DNA of 41,663 bases from an uncultured Alphaproteobacteria bacterium (GCA_937872985.1 CALMUW010000101.1:1-41663), one strand, 5' to 3'; positions 17,401 to 24,768 are shown, counted from the stretch's first letter. Translations and numbers: made by a program. The notes: generated by a model from the sequence alone, not told the origin.

Positions 17401-18353
17401 CTGATGAGATGGGCGGTGCTGCGGGTCAGGCCCGCCACGGCCCAGCTCTCCGGCGTCGTCACCTTCACGGCATTGTCCACCCCCGGCCTGAGGCGGCAGT
17501 GGCCGCAGCGCAGGTCATCGCCAAACCAGGCCACGGTGAGCGAGACATGGCGCAGGTTCGGACAGGTGGCCTGCGCCTCATCCAGCGACAGGCTCCAGTC
17601 GCTGCGCCCGGCCGACAGATGGGCATTCTCGCTGGCGCTCTGCCCCGGTCCCAGGGTGCGGCTTACCGGCGTGGTGTCATAGCCGAACTCGGTCGCACCG
17701 GGGATGATGACCAGCCCGGCAACGCTCTCCGCCGCACCTCCCGCCACGGGCTTGATGACCTCGAAGGACAATTGCGGCAGGCGGTTGCCGAAGTCGGCCA
17801 GCGGCAGGCGCTCGAAGACGATATAGGCCAGTCCACGATAGGCGGGCGCATTCTCCGCTCCCTCCTTGGCGCTGATGAGACTGTCGGGCTGCTGATCCTC
17901 CGTGCCCGGATAAAGCCGCGTGGTGAAGCGGTCGAGATCGATCTCGCTACCATCGGCCCAGACCCGGCCGATGCGGGCAATCTCGCCCGCGCACAGGCCT
18001 ACGGCGAAATTGCCGTAATAGCTGTAGGTGGTGGTCCTGGCCTTGGGCCCCCCCTTGGCCGACGCCTTCTGTGTCTGGGTGGTGCTCACCTCTTCCAGCT
18101 CGGTGGCCCAGATCACCTGCCCGGCAATCCGCATGCGGCCATGGAGGCGGGGAATCGCCGCCCCCTCCTCCGAACTCATGACACGCAGGCTGTCGAGGCG
18201 CGGCCCCTGACTGCGGCTGGCCCTGCCGAAGAGGGCATTGTCGACAAAGCTGCCGGCAATGGCCCCGGCGGCGCGGCCGATCATGCCGCCGACCGGCCCG
18301 CCCAGCATGGTGCCGATGGCCGCCCCGGCAATCTGCAAAACGACGGTGGCCAT
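14487..18353 (-). CDS. GTA gp15-like tail protein (TIM-barrel, 'megatron')
   Basis: A 1288-aa tail-tip protein, matching the size of RcGTA gp15 (about 1300 aa). The N-terminus has a glycine-rich hydrophobic segment (VVLQIAGAAIGTMLGGPVGG), which in RcGTA is thought to aid membrane crossing. The GTA TIM-barrel-like domain lies at about 400-720 (VIGSELRGLTTIRSAASTYP, LTYGADWSEYWGH, VGIDNYFPLSDWRDG, IWFTEAGCPAIDKGANQPNQ), with an acidic residue at the position expected for a glycosidase. The Phage-tail_3-type region follows, near 750-900. The frame is open upstream, but the ATG at 18353 overlaps the gp14 stop (TGATG) and gives the normal N-terminus. It overlaps the DUF2793 gene by 8 bp. Confidence 0.9.
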   Translation of the reverse strand: MATVVLQIAGAAIGTMLGGPVGGMIGRAAGAIAGSFVDNALFGRASRSQGPRLDSLRVMSSEEGAAIPRLHGRMRIAGQVIWATELEEVSTTQTQKASAKGGPKARTTTYSYYGNFAVGLCAGEIARIGRVWADGSEIDLDRFTTRLYPGTEDQQPDSLISAKEGAENAPAYRGLAYIVFERLPLADFGNRLPQLSFEVIKPVAGGAAESVAGLVIIPGATEFGYDTTPVSRTLGPGQSASENAHLSAGRSDWSLSLDEAQATCPNLRHVSLTVAWFGDDLRCGHCRLRPGVDNAVKVTTPESWAVAGLTRSTAHLISTVAGAPAFGGTPADAAVIRAIQDARARGLKVMMNPFILMDIPAGNTLPDASGAMGQPPYPWRGRIGLALAPGLPGTTDKTAAAASEVAAFVGTASAIHYPVNGTTVAYAGPAEWSYRRMVLHMAALARAAGGVDAFVIGSELRGLTTIRSAASTYPFVTALVALAAEVQQMLPDARLTYGADWSEYWGHQPGDGTGDRLFHLDPLWAAPEIAAVGIDNYFPLSDWRDGVSHLDREAGFRSPHDPAYLEQGITGGEGHDWYYASPADRAAQRRTPIRDAALGKDWVFRPKDLLGWWSNAHHDRPGGVEAAAPTAWVPQSKPIWFTEAGCPAIDKGANQPNQFFDAKSAESGLPWFSSGERDDLIQYRYAEVLNGFWARAGAHNPVSAHYGGTMVDASRIYLWCWDARPYPAFPALADVWSDSANYARGHWLNGRLGAVDFGRLIAEVAADHGLPPVAVEGVHALIDGLVLDRPMSGREALEELLAGFAIDAVERGESMAFRGRALATGPDVSRADLVEEEGRELFTLTRTQETDLPLALRLAYAESGLDYRSAVVRAERQGVASAREVTLSMPCALRQGLAQARADVALAETWRQREEVSFALPPSWGGLEPGDAVMLNGARFRLTGVTDRGSLQMVARAHDDRVYAVSETAARGGGMKPATVFGPPQVVVLDLPHWEGGTDGVPWFAVQSTPWPGSLALSRQQGEASFLFDRTLDAQATMGRTTTALAAGVQHRFDWATSVTVELDHGALHSASDAEVLNGANMAAVGDAASGFEVLQFGRAELIAPKTYRLSRLLRAQGGSEAEMPNARPAGAHFVLINAAVVQPAGAGAGTGVWRVGPVYYDVGHPAVTEVASDEAARAFRPLSPCRLRLSRTAAGIAARWIRRGRVAADAWEPEEIPLGEEREAYRVEIWRAGAKLRSAEVASPEWFYASADETADRGGTASPLSLRVAQLSATHGPGTFTEMTLDV

Positions 18354-18784
18354 CAGGCATCCCTCTCCGGAAAACGAAAGACATGGGCAAGGCGCCGCCG
18401 CCACCAGGGGCTCAGGGCCACCTCGCTCACCACGGCGCCCTCCTGGGCATGGATCATGCGGCTGGGAGAGACGGCGATGGCGGCATGCTTGGCTGGCAAG
18501 TGGGGCCGCCAGCGAAACAGCAGAACCGCGCCGGGACCGATCTCTGCCGGATCAACGGCGATGAGGTGTCGCTCCCCCGCCGCCCGCAGCAGGTCGTCGG
18601 CCCCCGCCTCGGCCCAGTCGGGCGCATAGGGCGGCGGCGCTTCCGGCTCCGTGCCATAGGCCTCGCGCCACACCCCGCGAAGGAGACCGAGACAATCGCA
18701 GCCTACACCCTTCAGGCTGGCCTGATGGGCATAGGGCGTGCCGAGCCAGCCCCGGGCGAGGCGCACAATCCGATCATTATCCAT
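18353..18784 (-). CDS. GTA gp14-like NlpC/P60 peptidase
   Basis: Cell-wall peptidase of 143 aa, normally carried in the GTA tail to open peptidoglycan of the recipient. Catalytic Cys31 is in VGCDCLGLLRGVW and His100 in LPAKHAAIAVSP, followed by RMIHAQEG; these are the NlpC/P60 triad positions. The N-terminal RLARGWLGTPYAHQASLKGVG is typical of the gp14 subfamily. It starts 7 bp after gp13 and ends overlapping gp15. Confidence 0.92.
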   Translation of the reverse strand: MDNDRIVRLARGWLGTPYAHQASLKGVGCDCLGLLRGVWREAYGTEPEAPPPYAPDWAEAGADDLLRAAGERHLIAVDPAEIGPGAVLLFRWRPHLPAKHAAIAVSPSRMIHAQEGAVVSEVALSPWWRRRLAHVFRFPERDA

Positions 18785-18791
18785 GAGACCC

Positions 18792-19682
18792 TCAGCGGTT
18801 CAGACTCTGGCCATCATTGCTGCCGTCGCTGCGGGCCGAGGCCATGACGAAGTCATTGCCGGGCATGTGGGGGAAGCCGCGAAAGTTGACGGCATTGGCA
18901 AAGCGGTCGCGGCAGGTGGCGAATTGCCGGTCGCACCCGGCGCGCAGGATCACGCCATCACCCGTGGCAAAGGGCTGGCCCGGTGCCTGCCACAGGCTCA
19001 CCTGCGCCAGACCGCCCGCCAGCCGATGGCTCTTCACCTCCAGCACCTTCCCGGCATTGCCGCCGCTGACACAGTGCAATGTGCCCCGGCTGAACCAGCC
19101 CGCGGCAAAATCCGCCACACCGGCCACCTGCACCAGCGCCTCATCGAGCACGGCCACGATGGTGCCCTGACCACAAAAAGCCGCCGCGTCGCGGTCGACG
19201 CCGCAGCGGCCATCGCCCAGCACGGCATCGCAACTGTAATGATAAAGTCGGCCCCGAGTCTGGCCGAGCAGGTGGGCCGGCCCGCGCAATTCGGCCCGGA
19301 AGCCCGATGGCCCGTGGCTCACCTCGCCCAGATGTCCCGCCCGCAGCAACAGGCGCTGGCTCACATCCTGCCAGTTCACGCGCCACACCGCGATCCGGGC
19401 ATGATCGAAATCCCCGGCGGAGAGCCGCGCCGCATCCAGCCGCTGCGACGACAGCGCCCCGGCGGCGGTCATGTTGTCCACGGCGAAGCCCGTGGCGCTT
19501 TCCATCTCGCTCGCGGTGAAGCCTGCGGCGGCCTCATGGGTCACGCCATCAAAGGTGAGATCGCGGTCGTGGTCGGTGAAGCCCATGGCCTCGCCCGACC
19601 GCAGGGTCAGACGCCAGCAATGGCACAGCGTGGTGATCCCGCTGTCGAGATGGGCCTGAAGCCCCGGCGGCAGCACTCTCAT
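18792..19682 (-). CDS. GTA gp13-like hub protein (DUF2163)
   Basis: A 296-aa tail hub protein of the DUF2163 family. N-terminal DUF2163 part is at about 1-160 (TLCHCWRLTLRSGEAMGFTD, LTFDGVTHEA). The C-terminal phage-conserved part ends with NFRGFPHMPGNDFVM, the family signature. Four cysteines, C151, C160, C250 and C257 (SCDAVLGDGRCGVD; CDRQFATCRDRF), have the arrangement that holds an iron-sulfur cluster in lambdoid tail-tip protein L and probably in GTA hubs. It overlaps gp12 by 4 bp (ATGA). Confidence 0.9.
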   Translation of the reverse strand: MRVLPPGLQAHLDSGITTLCHCWRLTLRSGEAMGFTDHDRDLTFDGVTHEAAAGFTASEMESATGFAVDNMTAAGALSSQRLDAARLSAGDFDHARIAVWRVNWQDVSQRLLLRAGHLGEVSHGPSGFRAELRGPAHLLGQTRGRLYHYSCDAVLGDGRCGVDRDAAAFCGQGTIVAVLDEALVQVAGVADFAAGWFSRGTLHCVSGGNAGKVLEVKSHRLAGGLAQVSLWQAPGQPFATGDGVILRAGCDRQFATCRDRFANAVNFRGFPHMPGNDFVMASARSDGSNDGQSLNR

Positions 19683-20299
19683 GGCTTGACCTCGACCAGC
19701 GGAATGTCGGGGATCTCCCCGGCCTGAAATTGCGACAGCGAAATGCTGATGCGGTCGGTGTCGAAGCGCACCGGCACATCGAATTCAAAACCGGCGCTGA
19801 CCACGGCCCCGGGCGGCGGCGCGGTGGCCAATGTCACCACGCCGGTCAGATGATCGACAGTCGCCGCCTGCACCGCGCCATCCACCGCCACCACCACCGT
19901 GCCCGTCACCGGCGCGGTGATGGCGCGGGCGTGGTCGCGCAGTCCCGTGCCATAGCGTTTTACCAGCTGGAAAACCCTGGTCACTCCATCGCCCGTGCCG
20001 ATCACCTGGTCGGTGGCCGCGGGCGTGGCCAGAGGCACGCAGGATTTGAAGTCGGCATGGTCCTTGAAGCGGAAGGCATGCAGCCGTCCGCGCCGTTCCT
20101 CGAAGAAGGCTACCACGGCTTCAATGTCGTTGAGGGACGCCAGGCCAAAGCCCGCGTTATAGCGGCGGCGCGACTCGGCCCAGCGGCCATTGCGCTCCTC
20201 GCGGCCCGAGGCCGTGGTTACAATGTCGGTGCGCCGCTCCGGCCCGCCCACGGCACCGCGCGCAATGGCGGTGGGAAAGCGCACATCATCAAAGCTCAT
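19679..20299 (-). CDS. GTA gp12-like distal tail protein (DUF2460)
   Basis: A 206-aa protein of the DUF2460 family, whose N-terminus SFDDVRFPTAIARGAVGGPE is a near-invariant signature. RRTDIVTTASGREERNGRWA and FFEERRGRLHAFRFKDHADF are further family segments. In RcGTA this protein forms the distal tail ring linking the tube to the hub. It starts 1 bp after gp11. Confidence 0.93.
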   Translation of the reverse strand: MSFDDVRFPTAIARGAVGGPERRTDIVTTASGREERNGRWAESRRRYNAGFGLASLNDIEAVVAFFEERRGRLHAFRFKDHADFKSCVPLATPAATDQVIGTGDGVTRVFQLVKRYGTGLRDHARAITAPVTGTVVVAVDGAVQAATVDHLTGVVTLATAPPPGAVVSAGFEFDVPVRFDTDRISISLSQFQAGEIPDIPLVEVKP

Positions 20300-20300
20300 G

Positions 20301-20852
20301 TCACATGTTCCTCTGGCCGCGCGCCACGGCCCGCGCCACCAATGCCGCCACCTGGGTCTGCGACTGCTCGAAGGCCTGGGGGTTTGGCGTCGTGATGTTC
20401 ACCGTCACAGCGGGGCCCGCCCCGCCATTCACCCTGAGGCCCAGCTTGCCGTCGCTGCCGCGCGCCAGCGGCATGATGGCCTCGGGTCCGGCCTCGCCCA
20501 TCAGCCCCGCGCCGCCGCGCAAAGGAAACAGCACGGGACTGTTGACAATCCCTCCCGCCGCAAAGGGCTGCACGCGGCCTGCCGAAATCACGTTGCCGTG
20601 GGCATTGGGAATGAGCGACCCCAGCAGATTGCCCAGGGGCTTCAGCGCGGCGCTCAGGGCCTGTTGCGACAGCGACAACGCCAACCCGCGCAGGACATCG
20701 GAGAATTTGCGGCCATGGACGATGGCCCCGGCGAAGGCATTCACCATCTTGACCCCGAAGGAGTCGGCCAGCCGGTTGAGGCTCGCCATCTCCGCCTGCA
20801 AGGCCTCGGCCTGCGTCAGCATGCCATCGCTGGAGGTGGTATCATTGGCCAT
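20301..20852 (-). CDS. GTA gp11-like tail tape measure protein
   Basis: Short tape measure protein, 183 aa. It has a helical N-terminal part (MLTQAEALQAEMASLNRLAD, then SDVLRGLALSLSQQALSAAL) and the C-terminal phage motif AGGIVNSPVLFPLRGGAGLMGEAGPEAIMPL seen here in pieces such as GEAGPEAIMPLARGSDGKLG. Tape measure length sets tail length, so a short tail is expected, as in GTAs. It overlaps gp10.1 by 11 bp and is 1 bp from gp12. Confidence 0.88.
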   Translation of the reverse strand: MANDTTSSDGMLTQAEALQAEMASLNRLADSFGVKMVNAFAGAIVHGRKFSDVLRGLALSLSQQALSAALKPLGNLLGSLIPNAHGNVISAGRVQPFAAGGIVNSPVLFPLRGGAGLMGEAGPEAIMPLARGSDGKLGLRVNGGAGPAVTVNITTPNPQAFEQSQTQVAALVARAVARGQRNM

Positions 20853-21036
20853 GGTCGGGAAACTCCTGCATCAGTTCAGCGAAGCGCGTCCGCGCCAGAG
20901 GGGTCGCGCCCTCGCCCAGGGCCGCCGCCAGCTCGCACAGGGTCACACGCCAGAATGCCTGCGGCGTCAGGCGCAAGACGCCGAGACCGAGAAACATCAC
21001 GCGCCGCCAGGGAAACTTTTCTCCGGCGGCGCTCAC
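20842..21036 (-). CDS. GTA gp10.1-like tail assembly chaperone
   Basis: A 64-aa protein with the family motif FPWRRVMFLGLGVLRLTPQA and FWRVTLCELAAAL, typical of the small tail chaperone encoded between gp10 and gp11 in alphaproteobacterial GTAs (phage_TAC family). It overlaps gp10 by 4 bp and gp11 by 11 bp, a compact arrangement that suggests coupled translation. Confidence 0.87.
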   Translation of the reverse strand: MSAAGEKFPWRRVMFLGLGVLRLTPQAFWRVTLCELAAALGEGATPLARTRFAELMQEFPDHGQ

Positions 21037-21365
21037 CCGTTTCCCGGGGCCACGCCCTCCGGGTTGAAGGTCGCGGTCAGAAGCCGGGCCACGATGGCCA
21101 TGTAGCCCGCCGCGCCGCCGGCCACACTCATGCGCGCCACCTCGTCGTCGCTCACCGTCGCGCCCGCCCCGCGCAGGCCCGCTCCGATGATGCGGATGGC
21201 ATCGCTCGCGGCAATCCTGCCGCCCTCGAAGCGTTCGGCAATGGCCAGAAGATCAGCCCCGCCATAGGCGGCCTCGATCTCCGCCAGCGCCCCCAGGGTC
21301 AGGCACAGGGTGCGCGTCTCGCCGCCGAGTTCGGCGGCAATCTCGCCACGGTGATGATTGGCCAT
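21033..21365 (-). CDS. GTA gp10-like tail assembly chaperone
   Basis: A 110-aa protein of the GTA-gp10 family. N-terminal HRGEIAAELGGETRTLCLTL and GALAEIEAAYGGADLLAIAE are the hallmark, with a C-terminal helical part (ARMSVAGGAAGYMAIVARLL). The family acts as an assembly chaperone for the tail tape measure and is not in the mature particle. The ATG at 21365 is 2 bp after the gp9 stop. Confidence 0.9.
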   Translation of the reverse strand: MANHHRGEIAAELGGETRTLCLTLGALAEIEAAYGGADLLAIAERFEGGRIAASDAIRIIGAGLRGAGATVSDDEVARMSVAGGAAGYMAIVARLLTATFNPEGVAPGNG

Positions 21366-21367
21366 GG

Positions 21368-21781
21368 TCAGAGCGCCGCAAAGGTCAAGGCACCGGCCGA
21401 TTCCAGCGCCAGATCAAAGCTCACCTCGCCATCATGCCGCCCGGTGAATTCCAGCGCGGTGATCTGGAAGGGGCCGGTGACGGTGCCGAAGTCCGGCACC
21501 ACCACCTGCCAGGACACAATCCGCCCACTGAAGAAAATCTCGCGCATCAGCGCGTCCGAGGCGGCATCCTTGAAAATTCCCTGGCCCTTGATGGTCGCGG
21601 TCTTCAGGCCCGCCCCGGCCAGAAGCTCGCGCCATTGCCCGGCGCTTTCCTGATCGGTCACATCAACGGCGGCGGCATTGAAGGCCAGCGCATTGCTGCG
21701 CAGGCCCGCCACGGTGGCAAAGCTGCCAGTGCCCGCGGCATCAAGTTTCAACAGAAGATCGCGGCCCTTTTGCGCGGTCAT
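21368..21781 (-). CDS. GTA gp9-like major tail tube protein (TP901-1 type)
   Basis: Major tail protein of 137 aa. Family segments are MTAQKGRDLLLKLDAAGTGS, LRSNALAFNAAAVDVTDQES, GQWRELLAGAGLKTATIKGQ and a final EFTGRHDGEVSFDLALESAG. Hexamers of this protein stack to form the tail tube. It lies 13 bp after gp8, with GGGAG 6 bases before its ATG. Confidence 0.92.
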   Translation of the reverse strand: MTAQKGRDLLLKLDAAGTGSFATVAGLRSNALAFNAAAVDVTDQESAGQWRELLAGAGLKTATIKGQGIFKDAASDALMREIFFSGRIVSWQVVVPDFGTVTGPFQITALEFTGRHDGEVSFDLALESAGALTFAAL

Positions 21782-21794
21782 GAGTCACTCCCTA

Positions 21795-22205
21795 TCAGGA
21801 CAGAGGTTCGGTGGCGGCGCGAAAACGCAGCGTCGCGGCATAGTTTTCGGAATTGCGGGCGCGCGCCACGCTCCAGAAAATCAAACGCAGATTGACCAGC
21901 GCATGGCCATCCAGCGGCAGCGCCGCATTGTCCAGCGCCTGCTCGATGGCGCTCGCCAGGGCTTGCGCATCGGCCCGGCTGCGGCGCTGGGTCATGGCCT
22001 CCAGCGTCACGAAATGCTCGTGCGCCTTCGCGTCCTGCACCGACCAGTCGCGGGTCTCATGGGCAACAAATGCCACGTAGGGCGGATTGGCGCCGCGCGG
22101 GCGCTCGTCAAAGACATGGCCACCGCCGAGCAGCGCCAGCACCGGCGCATGGTCCAGAAGCCGCGCCCGCATGGCCGCGGTCAAGGCAAAGGCAGGGTCG
22201 GTCAC
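21795..22205 (-). CDS. GTA gp8-like tail terminator (DUF3168)
   Basis: A 136-aa DUF3168 protein, the tail completion ring. Family segments are FALTAAMRARLLDHAPVLAL, NPPYVAFVAHETRDWSVQD, HEHFVTLEAMTQRRSRADAQ and LVNLRLIFWSVARARNSENY. The frame is open further upstream, but the GTG at 22205 overlaps the gp6 stop (GTGA) and gives the normal N-terminus. No gp7 (stopper) gene lies between it and gp6, unlike the RcGTA order. Confidence 0.88.
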   Translation of the reverse strand: MTDPAFALTAAMRARLLDHAPVLALLGGGHVFDERPRGANPPYVAFVAHETRDWSVQDAKAHEHFVTLEAMTQRRSRADAQALASAIEQALDNAALPLDGHALVNLRLIFWSVARARNSENYAATLRFRAATEPLS

Positions 22206-22762
22206 AGGCGCACCTCGCGGAACTGATGGAGGATGGCGGCGGCCTGCAGCGATGGTGCGAAGTCCTCGTCGCCGCGATGGGCATACCATTGTCCGATCAT
22301 CAGCAGCATGGCCTCGGTGAGATCGGCGGGTACCTCCGCCGCCGTCTCGCCGAAACCGGCGGTGAAGGCAATGTCGATGCCGTTCACCGCCCGGCCCGGC
22401 GGCGGCAGAGCGCGCCCCGCCCGCATCACCAGCCGACAGGGCCGGGATGCCCGGTCGAGCCAGTAATGGGCGGGATCAATCTCCGCCGCCGCCTCCTCAC
22501 CATGCACCAGCACCCGGCTGACCGCGATCACCGGATAACGCGGCAGGGGCACCACGCCATCCGGCGGCCAGCGGTCGAGGAACAGGGACCAGCCTTCCGC
22601 CACCAGCGAAAGACCCGTGCGGCTTTCAACCACGCGCCGCGCTGCGGCCATGAGCCGGGTCAGGGTTTCGTCCTCGTCGTCATGGGTGAGGCGCAGGTGG
22701 GACTTTACCAGCGCCAGCGGCAGAGGCTCCGCCAGCGCCGGGACAGTCAAAATCTGGGGCAT
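22202..22762 (-). CDS. GTA gp6-like head-tail connector (phiE125 gp8 family)
   Basis: A 186-aa connector protein. The N-terminus (EPLPLALVKSHLRLTHDDED and LTRLMAAARRVVESRTGLSL) is the gp6-like adaptor fold; the later ADLTEAMLLMIGQWYAHRGDE is the family C-terminal signature. It binds the portal and starts the head-tail joint. AAGGA lies 6 bases before the ATG at 22762. The 256-bp gap upstream to the capsid gene holds REP-like hairpins and poly-G. Confidence 0.9.
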   Translation of the reverse strand: MPQILTVPALAEPLPLALVKSHLRLTHDDEDETLTRLMAAARRVVESRTGLSLVAEGWSLFLDRWPPDGVVPLPRYPVIAVSRVLVHGEEAAAEIDPAHYWLDRASRPCRLVMRAGRALPPPGRAVNGIDIAFTAGFGETAAEVPADLTEAMLLMIGQWYAHRGDEDFAPSLQAAAILHQFREVRL

Positions 22763-22894
22763 GAATTATCCTTGTGAAAACCCGTGGTCTTCAGCGCCCG
22801 TCTCCCCGCTGACGGGGAGACGGACGGCACTTTCCGCGCAGCATCGCGCTTGCCCTTTCCCTCTCCCCGCTGGAGGAGAGAGGATCGGCACTTT

Positions 22895-22946
22895 CCCTCT
22901 CCCCGCTGGCGGGGAGAGGGGTGGGGCCCGTTGCGCCAGCAACGGG
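22895..22946. repeat. REP-like double hairpin, copy 1
   Basis: Stem 1: CCCTCTCCCCGC (22895-22906) with GCGGGGAGAGGG (22909-22920), 12 perfect pairs, 2-base loop. Stem 2: CCCGTTGC (22927-22934) with GCAACGGG (22939-22946), loop GCCA. Stem 1 is the same as in copies 2 and 3; stem 2 differs in sequence but keeps full pairing. Confidence 0.85.
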
Positions 22947-22947
22947 A

Positions 22948-22991
22948 GGGGGGGGGGGGCCCGGCGGCGGGGGGGGGGGGGGGGGGGGGGG
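22948..22991. other. Poly-G tracts, possible assembly artefact
   Basis: A run of 12 Gs (22948-22959), then CCCGGCGGC, then a run of 23 Gs (22969-22991). In the other two copies of the adjacent element the same place reads GAGGGTGAGGGG or GAGAGTGAGGGG, so part of the run may replace real sequence. No function can be assigned. Confidence 0.7.
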
Positions 22992-23018
22992 CTGGGCTCA
23001 GTGCCGGTGGTGCCGCGC

Positions 23019-24233
23019 TTACGCCGTGCCGAACTTCAGCGTCTTGATGGCGTCGAAGTCCTGAATGCCGCCGCCCACGCGCTTGGTCGTGTAGAACAGC
23101 ACATAGGGCTTGGCGGAATAGGGATCGCGCAACAGGCGCACCCCGACGCGATCGACGATGAGATAGCCACGGCGGAAATCGCCAAAGGCCAGCGCATGGG
23201 CATCCGCCGCGATATCCGGCATGTGCTCGCTCTCCACCACCGGGAAGTTCATGAGACTGGCCTGACCGTCCGCCGTGGCGGCGGGCTGCCAGAGGTAATG
23301 GCCCTGGCTATCCTTCAGCTTGCGGATGGCCGCCTGGGTGGCGCGGCTCATGACGAAGGTGCCGTTCTGGCGATAGCCCGCCTTCAGGCTGTAGATGAGA
23401 TCAACCAGCGCATCGGAGGCGCCGGAGGCGGCAAAGCCGCCGGACACGCCGGTGGTGATATAGCCGGTCTTGCCCCAGCTCCAGCCGCTCTGGGCCACCT
23501 TGGTGTAGTTCATGAAGCCCTTGGGCCGGGCCACGCCGTCGCCGGTCACGAAGGCTTCCGATTCCTGCTCGGCGAAGACCGTCTCCACCTCCTGGGCAAT
23601 CCACTGGTCGAGGTTCACGGCATTGTCGTCGAGCAGCGCCTGGGTGGCCGCCGGCATGGCGTAAAGCTCCATGGCCGGGAACTGCAATTCGGCCAGCGTG
23701 TTGGCCGCCGTCTCGGGCCGCACCGCGGTTTCACCCACCCAGCCCGCCGCCGCGCCCGTGGTGGCGAAGGGCTTCTTGTAAAGCATGGTCGAAACCTGAC
23801 GCACATCGGCAATGGCGCGGATGGCGGAAGCCTTGGACATCAGGCGGCCAATCTCGGCTTCGGTCTCGGCCGGCACGAGATAGCCGCCGTCCGCATTCAC
23901 CGCCACCGACATGGACTTGGACTCGATGTCAAACAGACCGGCGCTCTCGCCCTTGCGCACATAGGCCTCAAAGGCCTTCTTGTGCTCGGAGGGTTCGGCG
24001 GGGGCCGCTCCGCCCAGCACCGGGCGCCTGGCCTTCAGCGTCAGTTCGTCGAGATGGCGCGACAGGCGCTCCACCTTGTCGGCGGTCACGCCATCGGCGC
24101 TCATGCGTTTTTCGATCTGCGCCAGGCGCTCGTCGTTCGCCTCCTTGAAGGCCTCGAAGGCCGTCATGATCTGGTCGAGGCCGCCGTCGTCGCCGCCCGC
24201 CACCTTGGTTTCCAGTCCTTGCGTCACATCCAT
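23019..24233 (-). CDS. GTA gp5-like major capsid protein (HK97 fold)
   Basis: Capsid protein of 404 aa. The first ~105 residues are a charged helical delta-domain (LDQIMTAFEAFKEANDERLA, KVERLSRHLDELTLKARR) that the gp4 protease should remove. The HK97 fold follows: MSVAVNADGGYLVPAETEAE, GWVGETAVRPETAANTLAEL, EQESEAFVTGDGVARPKGFM, and a C-terminal FGDFRRGYLIVDRVGVRLLR. AAGGAG lies 8 bases before the ATG at 24233. It starts 37 bp after gp4. Confidence 0.95.
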   Translation of the reverse strand: MDVTQGLETKVAGGDDGGLDQIMTAFEAFKEANDERLAQIEKRMSADGVTADKVERLSRHLDELTLKARRPVLGGAAPAEPSEHKKAFEAYVRKGESAGLFDIESKSMSVAVNADGGYLVPAETEAEIGRLMSKASAIRAIADVRQVSTMLYKKPFATTGAAAGWVGETAVRPETAANTLAELQFPAMELYAMPAATQALLDDNAVNLDQWIAQEVETVFAEQESEAFVTGDGVARPKGFMNYTKVAQSGWSWGKTGYITTGVSGGFAASGASDALVDLIYSLKAGYRQNGTFVMSRATQAAIRKLKDSQGHYLWQPAATADGQASLMNFPVVESEHMPDIAADAHALAFGDFRRGYLIVDRVGVRLLRDPYSAKPYVLFYTTKRVGGGIQDFDAIKTLKFGTA

Positions 24234-24270
24234 CCTGCTTGCTCCTTGAATGATGGTGAATGGTGCTCAA

Positions 24271-24768
24271 TCACAGCCGGAACAGGGCCTCGGCCCGCGC
24301 CACATGCGCCTGCTTCACGGCACTCACGCGCGCCCCTTCCAGCATGGGGAAGGTGACGAGCGAGATTTCCCAGAGGTCGATTTCGGTCAGAAGGCGGGCG
24401 GCCCGCGTGGCATCGCGCCTGGCCTTCACCGTCTTGAAGCCGATGGACAGGCCATCAAGCCCGCCCGATTCCAAGAGCGAGGCCAGCTCCCGGCCGCGCT
24501 GCACATTGCGGTCGAGGCGGCCGCGCACATAAAGCCCGCGCGCGGTTTCACGGATGTCAAGCCAGGTGCCCACGGGCTCGGTGGCATCGTGCTGAAACAG
24601 CATGCGGATATCGCCGGCCCCGCGCCGCCTCAGGCTCGCGGTGAAGGCCCCCGGCAGCACAATGTCGCCCGCGCCATCACGCCGGCCAAACAGGCTGGCA
24701 TAACCCACAAACACACCCGACCCGGCAACAGCCGCAACCGGCCGTTCCGGTGTTTTCACACCCGCCAT
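24271..24768 (-). CDS. GTA gp4-like prohead protease (S78)
   Basis: HK97-type prohead protease, 165 aa, which trims the capsid protein during assembly. Catalytic His60 is in MLFQHDATEPVGTW and Ser108 in GGLDGLSIGFKT; YASLFGRRDGAGDIVLPGAF and EIDLWEISLVTFPMLEGARV are conserved segments. The ATG at 24768 has AAGGA about 10 bases upstream. The frame stays open through 59 more codons of Arg/Gly-rich repeat (see findings), but family N-termini begin near this ATG. Confidence 0.92.
   Translation of the reverse strand: MAGVKTPERPVAAVAGSGVFVGYASLFGRRDGAGDIVLPGAFTASLRRRGAGDIRMLFQHDATEPVGTWLDIRETARGLYVRGRLDRNVQRGRELASLLESGGLDGLSIGFKTVKARRDATRAARLLTEIDLWEISLVTFPMLEGARVSAVKQAHVARAEALFRL

Larger units (their letters stand above)
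22763..23018. repeat. REP-like hairpin region between capsid and gp6 with degenerate copies
   Basis: 256 bp without a gene. It holds three successive variants of a CTCTCCCCGC hairpin: CGTCTCCCCG/CGGGGAGACG (22799-22822), a weak CTCTCC/GGAGAG copy near 22861-22880, and a full double-hairpin copy at 22895-22946 (listed separately), then the poly-G tracts. Confidence 0.75.

Noticed and set aside
14859..18629. Forward open frame of 1256 aa opposite gp15
   Set aside because: Antisense shadow of the tail protein, with low-complexity composition and no recognisable domain.
22617..24356. Forward open frame of 579 aa opposite the capsid gene
   Set aside because: It reads through poly-G and the antisense of the capsid; no domain is seen.
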